NCBI GenBank assembly: GCA_032158295.1
Contig: CM063246.1
Coordinates: forward strand, 777,371-841,370
Direction of reading: 5' to 3'
DNA from: Pycnopodia helianthoides
Lineage: Eukaryota; Echinodermata; Asteroidea; Forcipulatida; Asteriidae
DNA: 64,000 bases
Numbering within the stretch: the stretch's first letter is position 1; every line of letters starts with the position of its first letter. Positions 33,881 through 46,694 of the stretch are shown here, one piece after another. The notes beneath the pieces are model-generated. The model was given only the letters and a program-made list of their open reading frames with translations. It was not told the origin of the DNA and did no database searches. Position numbers and translations under genes: made by a program.

Positions 33881-34832
33881 GTCTTTTTAAACCAACATTC
33901 ATGCAACGGTCGTAGGTAGCGCGTGGTGCGACTGACTCACACACGTTATTGGGATCGGGGATGTGTGTACCCGTCCCCGCACCTAGACCGACTTGGTTTC
34001 AAGACTACCTTTGGATGAGGCGCTGGGGGAGCGACCGAAAGGTTTAGAAAGTTACAACAATCGCAGCATTTCAGCCACGGCAAGAAGAAAATAAGTAATC
34101 AATTTGAATTCGAGGGTAGGGCTCGGGGACAATTTACATCTTACAGCCAGTCGTTTGTTTGCCGGTCCGTAAATCGAGAATGCAGGATCCCGGAGAGCAG
34201 TGGAACCGCAGTTTTTGATCTAATCCCGAGATGATTGTGTCAAAAAAGGTTCTGTCAAAATAAAAATTAGACAAAAAATGAGCGACAGTTTGAAGCGTCA
34301 GTGCACCCGATTTGAATAAAAACACTCAATTTAAGTGCATGATGCTTTCATTCATGTAAAACAGAATTTATATTTTGTAATTGAGTTCCAAGATCGTAAC
34401 ATATTGAAGTAAAACTCAATACGTTTCCAGCATATTATCTTCTTCAATCTTTTTATCAGATCAGTACAGGGTCCTTTGCAATCGTAACAAAATCTCGGAT
34501 TGGGCATAACATTTGTTTTAATCGAGTGAGTTTTCCCGCTGTTTTTTTTTTTTTTTTTTTTTTTTTTTGAAAGCATAGCCTCTGAAAAGAAGTCGTATTG
34601 AGACGATTATCTTCGTATGGGGAATTTAATTTGACTGTAGTTCCTTGTACTTGTGCGTGAAGTAATTTTTGAGTTATTTGTATTCATCATTTGAGCTTGG
34701 TTGAATACTTTGATCAGGGTCATGATGAATGAATACTGTAATATTGCATTACAGCTGCCATGCTTCGTTGTTAAAATGTAAAATGTCATCCTCATAGACA
34801 GTTGAACAATATTAACAAACACATTTTGCAGC

Positions 34833-35223
34833 TTAAAGGAACATTACAGTATTGGTTTTTGCTAACAAAACAGATGCTGGCAGTGTAAGCACTTTATGTA
34901 ATCCACCATAATATACATAAACTGACAAACCTGTAGAAGTTTGAGATCGATCGGCCATCTGGGTCACGAGAAAATAGTGAAAAACCGATTACACATTTGC
35001 ATGAAATCATAATAGATTCAAAAAAAAGAATAAAACGCTCATGAGCGATAAACTCCAATCGGAAAATTAGTTTATTCATTTATCATCAAATATGGCATTT
35101 CAGACAGAAATATTTCAAGGGATGTTTTCTACTATCATCATCATTAGACCGTGTAAGTTTTTATGTAAATTTGTGATCAAAAAGTACATTTACAAGTTTT
35201 TTTCTTACCAAACGTTCCTTTAA
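34833..35223 (-). mobile_element. TTAAAGG MITE family 2, copy d
   Basis: Inverted copy in cyclase intron 2 with TTAA at both edges; the right end has lost a few bases. Confidence 0.86.
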
Positions 35224-36093
35224 GTTTGGTATTAATTCCGGGAAAATGGAATTATCAGAGAGTTGGTGTAGAGGGAGTGATCTCGAATCAACCAAATCCA
35301 ACGTCAGTTTGGGATCTGGCTATGGCTCTGGTTTAACAGGTTTCGGTTTTGACATGTACTTTGGCTCTGGCTTAGAGTTAAGGTTCGGCTTTCTGGTCTA
35401 AGCTTTGTAGGCTTAGCTTCAAACTTTGGCTTAGCTATTATTTTTTGCTAAGCCTTAAACTTTTGCTTAATAGGTTTGAACTTTGGCTTAATCTTGGTCC
35501 TTCGTTATGAAACTCCTTTCGGAGTGTCATCTTACAAAACGACTGACGGGGGCTCGAGCCCTAAACTGGACTTTCACACAGGGTTATGATTCATCTTATA
35601 ATATGATTTGTCAGTATTACCATAGCAATTAGTATTGTGACATTACACTTTGCTTAGCAATTAAGTTTTATTTGCACTTAAGATCAATCTTTTCCCTTTG
35701 TGAAATCGAGACCAGAAGAACGAGTTCTTGGTATAAAGTGCAGATACTGGTCTTTGACAGTTACCAATGTTAGACATTTCCTTAATACAAAAACCTTATA
35801 CATGCCTATTAAAATCTCTCATTATATAGATGCTACCGTAACGGGAAATACTTTGTTTTGCTTCCACTGAAATATGTTACTAAACCATTGAATTGTTATG
35901 ATTAAACGATAGGTAGGGCACACAGGACAGTATTCTCAAAATGGTTGTAAGAATACGTAGGTACACGCGTATCCGGCCAGCCCAGCCAGTCTGTCTAGTG
36001 GTAATAAACTATTTGAAGCCTCAACACCTAACTTTTCTACATAGATTTCACCTTTACAGTATTGTTTTTTCCTTTGCTTGTTAACCCAAACAG

Positions 36094-36192
36094 GTCCATG
36101 CGTGGCAGGGGTCGTTGGTATAAAGATGCCAAGGTATTGTCTCTTCGGGGACACCGTAAATACCGCCTCCAGAATGGAGTCGTCTGGAGAAG
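36094..36192 (+). CDS. Guanylate cyclase exon 3: catalytic core with NTASRMES
   Basis: 99 bases, acceptor CCCAAACAG|GT, donor GAGAAG|GTAACT; phase 1 at both ends. Encodes [20 protein letters not shown] and [12 protein letters not shown]. This is nearly the animal receptor-cyclase consensus, with the guanine-contacting cysteine (YCLFGD) and the transition-state Asn and Arg (NTASR). Together with exons 1 and 2, all residues needed for GTP cyclisation are present, so the enzyme looks active as a homodimer. The A-rich tail of a SINE begins about 25 bases after the donor. Confidence 0.96.
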
Positions 36193-36217
36193 GTAACTTT
36201 TTCTCCCTTTTTTTTAT

Positions 36218-36541
36218 TAAAAAAAATAAATAAATTTATGAGATATCGCCTAACTCACAAGGCGGAACGGCCACTTCAAGGTGAGGGCTACACTTAACTG
36301 ATTTGGGCTGTTGACCCAAATCAAATGACACCAGGGGCACGAATTGCCACCTACTCCTGGGGCTGAAACAGGGTTACCCCCTTCACAGTCCGTAAGGATG
36401 TAGGCATGGGTATCATCCACTAGGAGCCTGGCTGGTAGAGCAGAATGCACTACCTTCCTAACTTTTTACGAAGCAATTATGGTTAAGTGCCTTGCTCAAG
36501 GGCACAAGTGTCATGACCGGGATTCGAACCCACATTTGCTG
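36218..36541 (-). repeat. tRNA-Leu/Ser-like SINE, 5'-truncated minus copy
   Basis: Same body as 43465-43834, inverted. The A-rich tail starts about 25 bases past the cyclase exon 3 donor. The head is cut at the B box next to the MITE at 36546. Confidence 0.82.
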
Positions 36542-36545
36542 TTAA

Positions 36546-36877
36546 TTAAAGGCCTGTACACTATTGATAAGATCGAAAAACACAAATATTCACAGATTCA
36601 CACATAACTTACATGCTTTAAAGTAAGTAATGGTAGAAAGTGTTCCTTAAAAATATTCTGCCTACAATCCTATCGTTTCTGAGAAATGAGTATAACAATA
36701 GTTTTTATCACGCGTGATAAAAACTCGATGTTTAAAAAAACAGAAAACACATAAGGTCTCTTTTCACTATTTTCTCGTGACCTCGATGACCAATTGAGCT
36801 CAAACTTTTACAGGTTTGTTTGTTCATGCATATGTTGAATCACACCAAGCTGTTACAAAATTGTACATTACCTTTAA
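36546..36877 (+). mobile_element. TTAAAGG MITE family 1, copy e
   Basis: Copy with a diverged centre (ATCACGCGTGAT) abutting the tRNA-related end of the SINE at 36218-36541. Lies in cyclase intron 3. Confidence 0.83.
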
Positions 36878-37654
36878 CCCAAACAGGCATGTATTGAAGC
36901 AACGGTCCACACCGCGTTATTATAGTATGACATGAATTTTTTTTAATTTTAATGGCTTTTGAAGAATAGGGTCAAGACCAGCTATTTGTTTTTTACCTAC
37001 ATGCATTACTCTTCAATCCGACATGCTCCAGTTACCGACAGCAAAGAGCAAATTAATGTGTAAATTATAGGGAGCTTAATTCCAATTTATGCAAAACACG
37101 AAGCGCGCGCACACCGGCATGGAGGCAGAAACTGGGTGTTTTGGTGTGACGTCAGAGTCCAATTTGGTCATCCCTCGCACCACCATGATGGGACTGTGAT
37201 ATTTCCAGTGCGGGTCCCCAAACTTGGAACTCTCTTTACTTGTATCCATCCGGAATTTTTTATTTATTTTTTTTTCTCAGCGGTTTGAATCCTTTTGCAA
37301 AGGTGCTCTGTAAATTCCCGTTATTATTATGATGTAGTCTGAAGGCATATCGTCCATATATTAGAGATGTGACGACGAGTTGTAACGAACAATTCTACAA
37401 ACATAAATAAATACATAAATAAAATAAAATGAAAATAGCAAATAACCCCTCATCCTTTAAAGAAAGCTCCGTGAAGATAAATAAACACCGTCCAATCATT
37501 AATTGAAAACATTAGTTTGAAAAAAAGAAAGAAAAAATACCTACTGCACTTGCTCGTGCTACAGACACGAGTTGGTTTAGTACATTTCGGAAATGTTGTT
37601 TCGACCATTGAATGTTACGTCAGAATTTGCCTTCTCCGGTTTAATAGCATCGCC

Positions 37655-37890
37655 GAAATTTCGCTCGGCCCCAGCGGCCTATCCAGGACCGCTGGGATGG
37701 GCTAATCAGCTTGCACAGATTCTTGTTCAGGAAGTACGTCATGCGTGCAGTGCTTGCAGCGTGAGTATGATGCATGATGGGACTGCGCATGGGACTGAGC
37801 ATTAACGTTAACGATACGTTTGCCCATCCCAGCGCCTTTGGTTTTAAGGCAAGGTGCTGGGGACGAGCGAACGCCGAAATGGGCCCTGAA
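37655..37890. repeat. Dispersed repeat H, copy 2
   Basis: CTCGGCCCCAGCGG at left and CCGCTGGGATGGGCTAATCA within; ends CGAACGCCGAAATGGGCC, roughly inverted to the start. Confidence 0.55.
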
Positions 37891-38024
37891 TGGTGGATCA
37901 TAAAATAACCAGACAGACTGAAAGCGATGCGGCAGTTTAAAAAAAAAAAAAAACAATCTACTTCGAATTCTTTACGAAAAATGATTTCGGCGGGCCAACA
38001 TAACGTAAATATGAATTTGATTCA

Positions 38025-38100
38025 GTGTGTAGTCATTTCATATCCTTATAAATTGGAATGAGATGAGTCATTTCATATCCTTATAAATTGGAATGAGATC
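38025..38100 (+). repeat. Two-copy 37-bp tandem repeat
   Basis: GTCATTTCATATCCTTATAA ... GGAATGAGAT occurs twice in a row without differences. Confidence 0.9.
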
Positions 38101-38411
38101 AATTTTTTATTGTGATTATCAACGTACATTATTTGTTATTTTTCGTTTGAACACACAAGGAACGCAAGATCAAATCCCAATTCAAAGAACATTCTTATTC
38201 CTTTTCCGGGTTCCAATGATCCGTTATTAATATAACTGATTGGTTCCGAATATAAACTCATTTTTTGTTCAATGTTTTTCTTTTCGTTAGTAGAAACAGT
38301 AGGAGAAATTCTTGTCCTGGAATACTCCGAAATTAAGCTTTTTTGCGGAAATTAGAGTTTCGGCCGAACATCGCAACAAAAATTTGAAATTAAAAACCTT
38401 GCCAAAGAGCA

Positions 38412-38606
38412 GGGCCCAATTTCATATAGAGCTGCTTCAGCAGAAAATAATGCCTAAGCAATTCCTGCTAGTAAGCAATAATGAGCAGGATGCCAGTCAC
38501 AGGAGCTACATGTAAAAATTGTCATTAAACTGATGGTAACCTTTTTTTCCTGGTGAATATAATTTTGGTCTTTGTGCTTAAGCAGCTCTATGAAATTGGG
38601 CCTGGT
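38412..38606 (+). mobile_element. Family 7 palindromic MITE, copy d
   Basis: GGGCCCAATTTCATATAGAG at left and AAGCAGCTCTATGAAATTGG at right; 195 bp. Confidence 0.82.
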
Positions 38607-38954
38607 ATGTAAATGCATATTGTGTGGCTCGTTGAAGTTGAATGTGTCGATACAAAAGAAGCAGAAACCGTTTAACACTGTGAGCTTAATGATATCAATT
38701 TAAACTGCTTAGTAAGCAGGGTAGCTGTTGCCGGCAATCAAAGGGAAAGCAAGCTATTGGAACTCATCAAAAACATACTAATTTCTGGAGGTTATTTTAT
38801 CTTCTGAGGGTCAGCAGAAAGCAATCATTAAAAAATAAAATTAGGGTTACACAAAAGTGACATTTCATCTCGGGGAGGCTTTTGTCTTTACAGTATGAGT
38901 CACAACGGGTTGGTAAGCAAAGGCAGCAGGGTGAAGACACGTGGTTTTAACAAG

Positions 38955-39215
38955 GATTATGGGTCAGTTTGACCCAGTTCTGGATCACTTTGACTCCGAT
39001 TCCGGGTCATATAGAGACCCAAATATGGGTCAGACCATACGGGTCCCGGATGCGATTTTTTTTCTTCTGCAGCACACGTCGGCTATGGAGTCAATGGTTA
39101 AAGGGATAGGCTGTTCTTCCCTATCCCTTAACTGTTGACTCCTCAGCCAGCGTGTGTTGCAGAAGAAAAAAAATGAGTCCCGGATCTGGGTCAATACTGA
39201 ACTGGGAATTTTTTT
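38955..39215. mobile_element. GGGTCA-rich element with hairpin insertion
   Basis: Outer parts repeat GGGTCA/TGACCC phrases as at 54055-54295. A 120-bp near-perfect hairpin (39055-39174; arms CTTCTGCAGCACACG ... CTATCCCTT type) sits inside. Confidence 0.6.
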
Positions 39216-39977
39216 AAGGTGTATCTAGTAGTATAGTAGGCCTCCATCCGTTTCGAAAGGCGATGGACTTATGAGAAGGGGACACTGATTAGCTTGGATG
39301 GTTAGTGGCACTTGCGGTAGCCTTGATCAAGGCGTTTGGGGTTTTGTCTTCATTTATTTTTTATTTGCGCCGCGCTACCCGCCCGAGCTAGCTACATGCA
39401 ATGTAGGCCTGAAAACCATGATTAACTTTTGCGTGTGTATGTGCACGTGTGTAGATACAGCACTGTGGTATGGTGTGCGCCTGCTCTGCGTGTGTATGCA
39501 TGACGGCCTCCGCATGCGGACAGTAATACGAGTGCGGATGACCTGTGGAGTCCTTGTAGAGTGTATCTAAGTACCTAGATAGTTACATAATATCTAACAC
39601 TGGGGGCGTTTGACCAAGAAGGTGTTTGACACGCTGTTTGCACTTAATCAGAAACGAATTAATCATCTGGAGGTTATTTTCTCTTCCGAGGCTCAGCAGA
39701 TAGCAATCATTAAAAAAAAAAAAAAATCAGGGTAAAGAATAAAACAAATAATTTCATCTCGGGATGCTTGTGTCTTTACAGTATTATGATCCAAGGAATT
39801 GGTAAAAAATGCAGCTTAGAGAAGTACTCACACAGCAGAACGAAGTTACCCAGACAAGTGATTTGTTCCTGTTTGTTTGCGTTGGTATGACGATAAACAA
39901 GATCGCAAAAAATGAAAATATTAGAGTAAAAATTAAATAAATGTTAAGTAATAAACCACAAGGTAATAAAAACTGAC

Positions 39978-40057
39978 TGAGAGAGCGCCGGCACGTTAAT
40001 CTGGAGGTCGTTGGTTCAAATCCCGCTCTTATAGTCAATTTTTCTCTGTTCAACCCC
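39978..40057 (+). repeat. tRNA-derived SINE, truncated copy
   Basis: Shares AGCGCCGG, CGTTAAT, GGAGGTCGTTGGTTCAAATC and the tail GTTCAACCCC with the 11383-11454 element; the 5' arm is missing. Confidence 0.7.
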
Positions 40058-40183
40058 GAGCTATAACAAAAAATCATTATTATCCATGACTGATTTTGTG
40101 GGTTCAGCTACTGTACAGTATAGGGCTGCCGACCTGCAAGATAATGGGTGTGGTTTTGGCCGTTGAATTTTCTTGTAACTGTC

Positions 40184-40572
40184 TTAAAGAAACTGGACAC
40201 CTTTTGTAATTGTCAAAGACCAGTCTTCTCACTTGGTGTATCTCAACATATGCACAAAATACCAAACCTGTGAAAATTTGAACTCAATTTGGTCGTCGAA
40301 GTTGCGAGATAATAATGGAAGAAAAAACACCCTTGTCACACGAAGTTGTGTGCTTTCAGATGCTTGATTTCGAGACCTCATGCGTGAGGTCTCAAAATCA
40401 ATTCAAATATTTTACTGAGAAATTACTTCTTTCTCAAAAACTACGTTACTTCAGAGGGAGCCGTTTCTCACAATGTTTTATACTGTCAACAGCCCTCCAT
40501 TGCTCGTTACCAAGTAAGTTTTTATGCTAACAATTATTTTGAGTAATTACCAATAGTGTCCAGTGCCTTTAA
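40184..40572 (-). mobile_element. TTAAAGG MITE family 3, copy b
   Basis: Uninterrupted copy (389 bp), inverted relative to copy a; shows what copy a looked like before the insertion. The centre is a GAGACCTCATGCGTGAGGTC-type palindrome. Confidence 0.86.
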
Positions 40573-40816
40573 TACGAAGCCCCTGTAATCTAAAAATCGG
40601 ACACGAAAACAAAATCAAATCAGCGCTGAATGTTGGCTGAAATTTCACGACGCGTCGGTCCGATGCATGCATCGAGTCAGTGTCTTTTTCATGTATTTCG
40701 TATAAAACTCGGTTCCAAACCAATCACTGTATCAACTCGACTATAGAATGACGAGTACTGAAAGGTGACTTTTAAGTATCAAGGTCTGTACGGACCATTT
40801 CGCTTTAATTTCAGCT

Positions 40817-41179
40817 TTAAAGGCACAGTGCACGTTTGGTAATTGGAGCCTACTGATGATTGTGTTAATCATGTATAAATGTCGGTACATACAATAAAAC
40901 TAACCTCACTTCAAAAGGTGGTGGCGTTTTTGAGATATCGCCGAAAGACCGGAGTGAATATTTCCACGCAGGAAAAATATTCCCCATAGGAATACACAGT
41001 CTGAGAAGATTCAAATTTTGGGGAATAAAAAGTGATATATTTTGCATAACCGTAGTACTTCGAAGTTAAAAGTTTCTAAAAATTCATTATACTACCCAAA
41101 GCTGCTGTACTTCTTACCAAGTAAGTTTTAATTGGCATTAATTTTCAGAGTCATTACCAAACGTGTACTGTGCCTTTAA
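40817..41179 (+). mobile_element. TTAAAGG MITE family 5, intact copy
   Basis: Ends TTAAAGGCACAGTGCACGTT and, inverted, TTAAAGGCACAGTACACGTT; 363 bp, TTAA flanked. Confidence 0.86.
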
Positions 41180-41437
41180 TGGGAATCGGCACGGCGATTC
41201 TAAAACCGCATTTGATTGTAGTTAGGCCTGTATGCTTAATTCCGGTTAAAGTATAGTATAGCGTTCGTCCATTAGTATCTAATTGGATGTACAAATCCAT
41301 GCCTTGCTACTAATGACCAATTGTCTACATGGAACGTTACCATAATTCATTATGTTAATGTTCCTGTGTACAATGGATCATTAACACGGCTTGTATGTAG
41401 GCGGAGTATACACCCACTTGGCATTTTGTTGATGTCA

Positions 41438-42130
41438 TTAAAGGGACACACCGGCTTACTGTTTACCTAATTTAGTGATGTTGAATCACAGAAAATAATT
41501 TTTCGATGGTTGTTGTAAAAGAGAAAATCATCAAAATGTCACGTTATTAACAAAAAATGTGAAAAAACAAAACGTGGTCAAAGGTCAGCGTATACGCTTT
41601 TCCAGCCGTTGCAACTGTCAAGTTTACGTGACATTGTTTTAAGTAGACTAGTGATCTGTTTATTTATTAATAATAACAATGGCGAGGCATAAGGATCCGG
41701 TCTTCATATCCATCAAGCACAAATTCACGTGTAATTAAAAAAACCGACATAAACACAGTCCGATCCACACTGTGCAGCTATTCGTCGTCGTCCCGCCGCG
41801 TGTGTAGCGCAGGCATCACGTAACGTGACAATAGTTAGGGGATAATAGCTAGGGCTACAGACTAAAACCCTCGTAAAACAAAACGTAATCAATGGTCTGG
41901 CTCCCTACTAAATTCCCTAAACTAATTCTGAAGATCACGTGACTTTTCGGAACCACATTTTGGTTCCGAAAAGTCACGTGACCTTGCCCAAAATGAAAAT
42001 GCTCAAAAACGGCAAAATTTGATGGTTTCTTTTATGAACCAATCTTCTCCATTTCAGGAAGACCTTTAGAATCATGTTTTAGTCTATTTTGTAGCCCAAA
42101 TAGCCCAACGAAGCCGGTGTGTACCTTTAA
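41438..42130 (+). mobile_element. TTAAAGG element family 4, short copy
   Basis: 693 bp with the same ends. Contains an internal hairpin (GTGACTTTTCGGAACC and its inverse) and the shared phrases GTCGTCGTCCCGCCGCGTG and CATCACGTAACGTGACA. Confidence 0.88.
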
Positions 42131-42149
42131 GGATGCCACCAAAACTTGT

Positions 42150-43230
42150 AGATTTGCATTTTTCTGTTTGCAGTGGGAACTGCTTTCCTGTCATTTTACA
42201 CTTATTATGTTTTTCTAAATACAATTCTTTGTTGATTTTTCACAGCTTGTCTGTAGATCTGGTTAACAGCAAACTTGTAGTAATGCAAATTTTCTGTTAA
42301 CTACCCTCTGCAATAATACATTAATGACTACTGTAATTTACTATTAATTTACATACCCTACATGTGATTAAACCTACTACTAAATACACATACAAACATA
42401 GCCTATCTACAACCTAATGTACTACCTATATACTGTATAATACGCACCGTGTTATATATGTAGTTCAACTTCAGCTAAATTTGTACTATGGTTGTGACAA
42501 GGATTATTAATTAGTCTATATTATAACATTATTGCAATCAAAATAAAATGGGTTTTTTTTGCAGGTAAAATAATATCTCCATTTTTCTTCGATAATTTAC
42601 AGCAAAAAAAATCCCAACAAGTTACATACATTGTTTGATTTCATAAATTTGTCATAATTTTAACCCATGTTTAGAACAGCTTTGACACTTTGCCTTCAAA
42701 TTTGCATATTATGATCAGCGTCGGTCCAATGCCGGCCCAACGTCGGCATACTAATTTCTTCCTCTGTAATTTTACGAAAACGTGCCGTTAATAAACACAA
42801 TTCTGTTGAAAGAAACATATTACGGTAAAGCTTTTATTTTAACAGCAAAACAGCCGTTAAAGTTTTAAGGCAAAACACGTAACAATAATTGGCATTTTTT
42901 TTGCTGTAAATTTAAAGAATAGTTGTGAAACTACAAACAAAAATTCACGTTAAATAACTGAATATGGTTTATTTTACAAGAAAAAAATTGTCAAATAAAG
43001 TTACATCTCATTCCCTGTAAGTTTAACGTCAATACATGTATTTTTACAAGTATTTTTATTTTCCACTGTAAACTTACAAAAACGTGCAGTTAATTAACAC
43101 ATTTCCGTTAAAAGAAAGAATATTACGGTAAAACTTTTTTTTCAACAGCAAAACGTTTGTTAAAAAGAAAAACAGACAAGTTCTGTTAAAAACTAACCGT
43201 AAATTTACAGAAATTTTTTACAGTGTGGCC
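42150..43230. repeat. AT-rich repeat block in cyclase intron 3
   Basis: Two diverged copies of a unit (42762-42870 and 43063-43165) sharing AACGTGC(C/A)GTTAAT, ATTACGGTAAA and CAACAGCAAAAC; bounded at right by TTTTTTACAGTGTGG, a common DNA-transposon end. No gene. Confidence 0.55.
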
Positions 43231-43464
43231 TCGTTATTCCATGTTTTTTCCAGACATGGTAAACGTCATGTAGGCTCGAATTGAGGGCAGCGGAGTCACC
43301 AGCAATGCAAAATTAAAGTACCCTTTTATTCCTAGAATAATATGAAATGGTTAACCTGCGATAAAAATGAAAATAAGAGACCGCACAATCTAATGTAAAT
43401 CGGGTCGACAGCCAACTGACTTATATAAGAATCTAGTATCAACACCAGTCACACGCCAAGATGG

Positions 43465-43834
43465 CGTGTCGTGGCCGAGTGGTCTAGTTCACCGGACCCA
43501 AGCTCTGTGTTGTCAGCGGCACTGTGTGGGTTTCGAGTCCCGGTCATGACACTTGTGCCCTTGGGCAAGGCACTTAACCATAATTGCTTCGTAAAAAGGT
43601 TGGGAAGGTAGTGCATTCTGCTCTAACAGCCAGGCTTCTAGTGGATGATACCCATGCCTACATCCTTACGGACTGTGAAGGGGGTAACCCTGTTTCAGCC
43701 CCAGGAGTAGGCGGCAACGTGCCCTGGTGTCAGTTGATTTGGGTCAACAGCCCAAATCAGTTAAGTGTAGCCCTCACCTTGAGTGGCCGTTCGGCCTTGT
43801 GAGTTAGGCGATATCTCATTTTTTTTTTTTTTTA
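43465..43834 (+). repeat. tRNA-Leu/Ser-like SINE, full-length copy
   Basis: The head has GTGGCCGAGTGGTCTAG (A box), a long variable-arm-like stretch and GGTTTCGAGTCCCGG (B box) with acceptor-like GTGTCGT/ATGACAC. A body of about 280 bp follows, ending in a T-rich run after GGCGATATCTCA. Confidence 0.82.
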
Positions 43835-44739
43835 TTTTAAAAAAGACATAGCATTGAAGCATTTCAGCCGATGTAGTAGAGCGAGCTTCAAAGAACTGGG
43901 AGGAAGCTAAAATGTAGACATTTATGGATCAGTATCATACAAGACTTACACTTTTGGGCTGCTCGGTCTCATGCAGTGCGGTTGCATTCCGTTCCCGTGT
44001 TCGCAAGTGTGGGTTCTGGTTCTGATGCTCCATAGTCTGATGGGGATTTCCGTGAACCCCATAACACTTTATGCTTTCAGCCGTCACAAATTAATCTGAT
44101 TTAGACATCATTCAGTTAAGCAGATTGCATGTATGACACTGCCATTAGCACGTCTGTGTTTATATTATTAGTTGAAGCGAAACGTATATCCTTTGAAAAT
44201 TGCGATTAGGAGGTATTTTCTTATAATTCTTTATGATCAGTCTGCCCAGTTTATCACGGCTCTTCTGAGATAAGACGATTTGGCGGTGGTTTTAACCTTG
44301 GACCCGTATGAGTCTGGCTGAGATTTCCGGCGTTAATTCTCACCGTGCAGTTTATTACACACACCGCTAAACCACATTTAGAATGCATTAAAGGTAAATC
44401 AGCATTTCGCTGAATTCAACAATGCCGGAAATCACTCAGGATAGGCCTAACATCGTCTCTTTTGTCTACCTATTTGGCTTTGGATTTTTCTGAAAAGCGA
44501 AATTTCCACATTTTCGTTTTCTTCGGTTTACATAACAGAAAATGTCGGCCTTTGTTGTTTAGTGCACTAGATAGTTCTTATAAATAAAAAAATATATAAA
44601 TAAAAATGGTGTGTGTGTTTAATAATTATTTTGAATGTTAGTATTAAATTGTATGCAATGTTGAATGCTTCGAGTGTTACGGTTAAAAATATGACAGTGA
44701 CAGTGGGGGTGACTACTATTCGTAGGCAAAGCCGCGATA

Positions 44740-44889
44740 GACTACTTCGCAAATACTCAGTGCGCATGCGTTAGCCGTGGAATGAGGTGCATGCTGGTCT
44801 AGCTAGTGACACATTGTGTCGTTACCTAGACTAGCATGCACCTCATTCCACGGCTAACGCACGCGTGCAGAGTATTTGCGAAGTAGCTT
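44740..44889. repeat. Long near-perfect hairpin
   Basis: Arms of about 70 bp (GACTACTTCGCAAATACTC ... GGTCTAG and inverse) around a 10-base loop ACATTGTGTC. Confidence 0.9.
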
Positions 44890-45059
44890 ATGGAAATAGA
44901 ACGGTCCGGGGATCGACGATGGAGTCGTAGCTTTAACCATACGAGTAAAAGCAGTTCTGCCTGAATGTCTGAGAGTACTAAGAAGATGATGCGGTTACCG
45001 GTGTAGCACATTGGTATCTATTAAGATCTCATACAAAAAAGTCCTCCTCTCCCACTATG

Positions 45060-45462
45060 TAACATTTATTTTCCCTCCACTTATCTATTTACTTTTGTCG
45101 TCTTCAGTTAGCCTGGTTTAATATTCAGCATTTTGTATTGTCATTGTGTGTTTGTCTTGTCCTTGTTTCTTCTTCGCTGTTTGTTTGTTTGTTTGTCTGT
45201 CTGTCTGTCTGTCTGTATAAAGGCTGCTGTCTACAAGCCTCGGATTACTCTAACAGCCTCATGCTGTCGCTCCTCTCTTGTACATAGTTAATTCCTAGTT
45301 ATTAATTTATTATTTGCTTTAAGATTATATTGTTTCTGTATAATTTAATGCGCTTTAGATTTTGTTACATTTCTATGTACTGTTTAGTTCTCACAGTTTA
45401 TTGTTCTTTGTTTTCAACAAGAGTATGGAATAAACGTATTATTGAATTGAATATATAATACA
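45060..45462 (+). mobile_element. Possible LINE 3' end
   Basis: GTTT/GTCT microsatellite followed by T-rich non-coding sequence ending GGAATAAACGTATTATTGAATTGAAT, the kind of short tail repeat that ends CR1-like LINEs. No reverse transcriptase sequence is present. Confidence 0.35.
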
Positions 45463-45545
45463 TTGGTTGCTATGTGCGGCTTTCTAGAAAAAAAATAAAA
45501 CATTTATGTGACGCAATCTACACCAATTAAAAGGCAGAACCTTTG

Positions 45546-45884
45546 TTAAAGGCACTGTACACTATTGGTAAGATCGAAAAACACAATGTTCACAGATTCA
45601 CACATAACTTGCATGATTTAAAGTAAGTAATTGTAGAAAGGGTTCCTTAAAATATTTATACCCAAAATGCTATCGTTTCTGAGAAACGAGTAAAACAATA
45701 GTAATTATCGCGCGCGATAATTTGAAAAAACAGAAAACATAAGATCTCTTTTCACTATTTTCTCGTGACCTCGATGACCAATTGAGCTCAAACTTTTACA
45801 GGTTTGTTTGTTCATGCCTATGTTTAATACACAAAATGTTGACACTGATTTTAAGCTGTTACCAAAAATGTACAATACCTTTAA
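45546..45884 (+). mobile_element. TTAAAGG MITE family 1, copy f
   Basis: Complete copy with TTAA flanks and the ATTATCGCGCGCGATAAT centre, in cyclase intron 3. Confidence 0.88.
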
Positions 45885-46036
45885 GGGTGTTGTAGTACGG
45901 TATATTTCTCCATCCCATCAGCCTCGTTCTCAATTGAATGAAGGGTGAGACTATACCCTCCGTGAGTTCAATCACTGGATAAATACATACTCTCAATTGG
46001 CCTGCCTTGCGTAGGAATTGAATGCGGCTGTTTCAT

Positions 46037-46399
46037 TTAAATGCCCTGCACACTATTGGTAAGATCGAAAAACACAAATGTTCACAGATTCACATATAAC
46101 TTTCATGATTTAAAGTGAGTAATGGTAGAAAGGGTTCCTTAAAATATTTCTACCTAAAATGCTATCGTTTCTGAGAAATGAATAACACAATAGTTTTTAT
46201 CGCGCGCGATAATAAACTCGATGTTTGAAAAACAGAAAACACATAAGGTCTTTTTTCACTATTTTCTCGTGACCTCGATGACCAATTGAGCTTAAATTTT
46301 CACAGGTTTGTTATTTCATGTATATGGTTAATCACACAAATTATGAACTTTGTTTGCGACTGTTTTGTCAGCTCTACCAATCCTGTATAATACCTTTAA
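46037..46399 (+). mobile_element. TTAAAGG MITE family 1, copy g
   Basis: Copy of the same subtype as copy a (ends with GTATAATACCTTTAA; centre TATCGCGCGCGATA), only about 150 bp downstream of copy f and in the same orientation. Confidence 0.86.
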
Positions 46400-46618
46400 T
46401 TCAAAGAAAAGCACCGAACTGCAAGTTTGAAAGCACGGTTGCCCCCTTCAATCAAATAAGTCAAGCCCTAATTTCACGGTGCTGCTGTAACCACATAGTT
46501 CTAGGACATGAACAATTTTTTTGTCGTAAGCCTGCAATCGTTTTTGGTTTTGTTTTTTCAGTTGGCCTAAAGGTGTTCAGTATATAGACGTTTACATGTT
46601 CCGTTTAAAACACTATTA

Positions 46619-46694
46619 CAATAGCTGTTCCGTCTGAAAGTCCGGAACAGCTGTTCCGTCCGGAATAGCTGTTCCGTCTGAAAGTCCGGAACAG
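46619..46694. repeat. Short inverted and direct repeat cluster
   Basis: AGCTGTTCCGTCTGAAAGTC and GACTTTCAGACGG-type sequence alternate; AGCTGTTCCG occurs three times with its inverse CGGAACAGCT. Confidence 0.85.
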
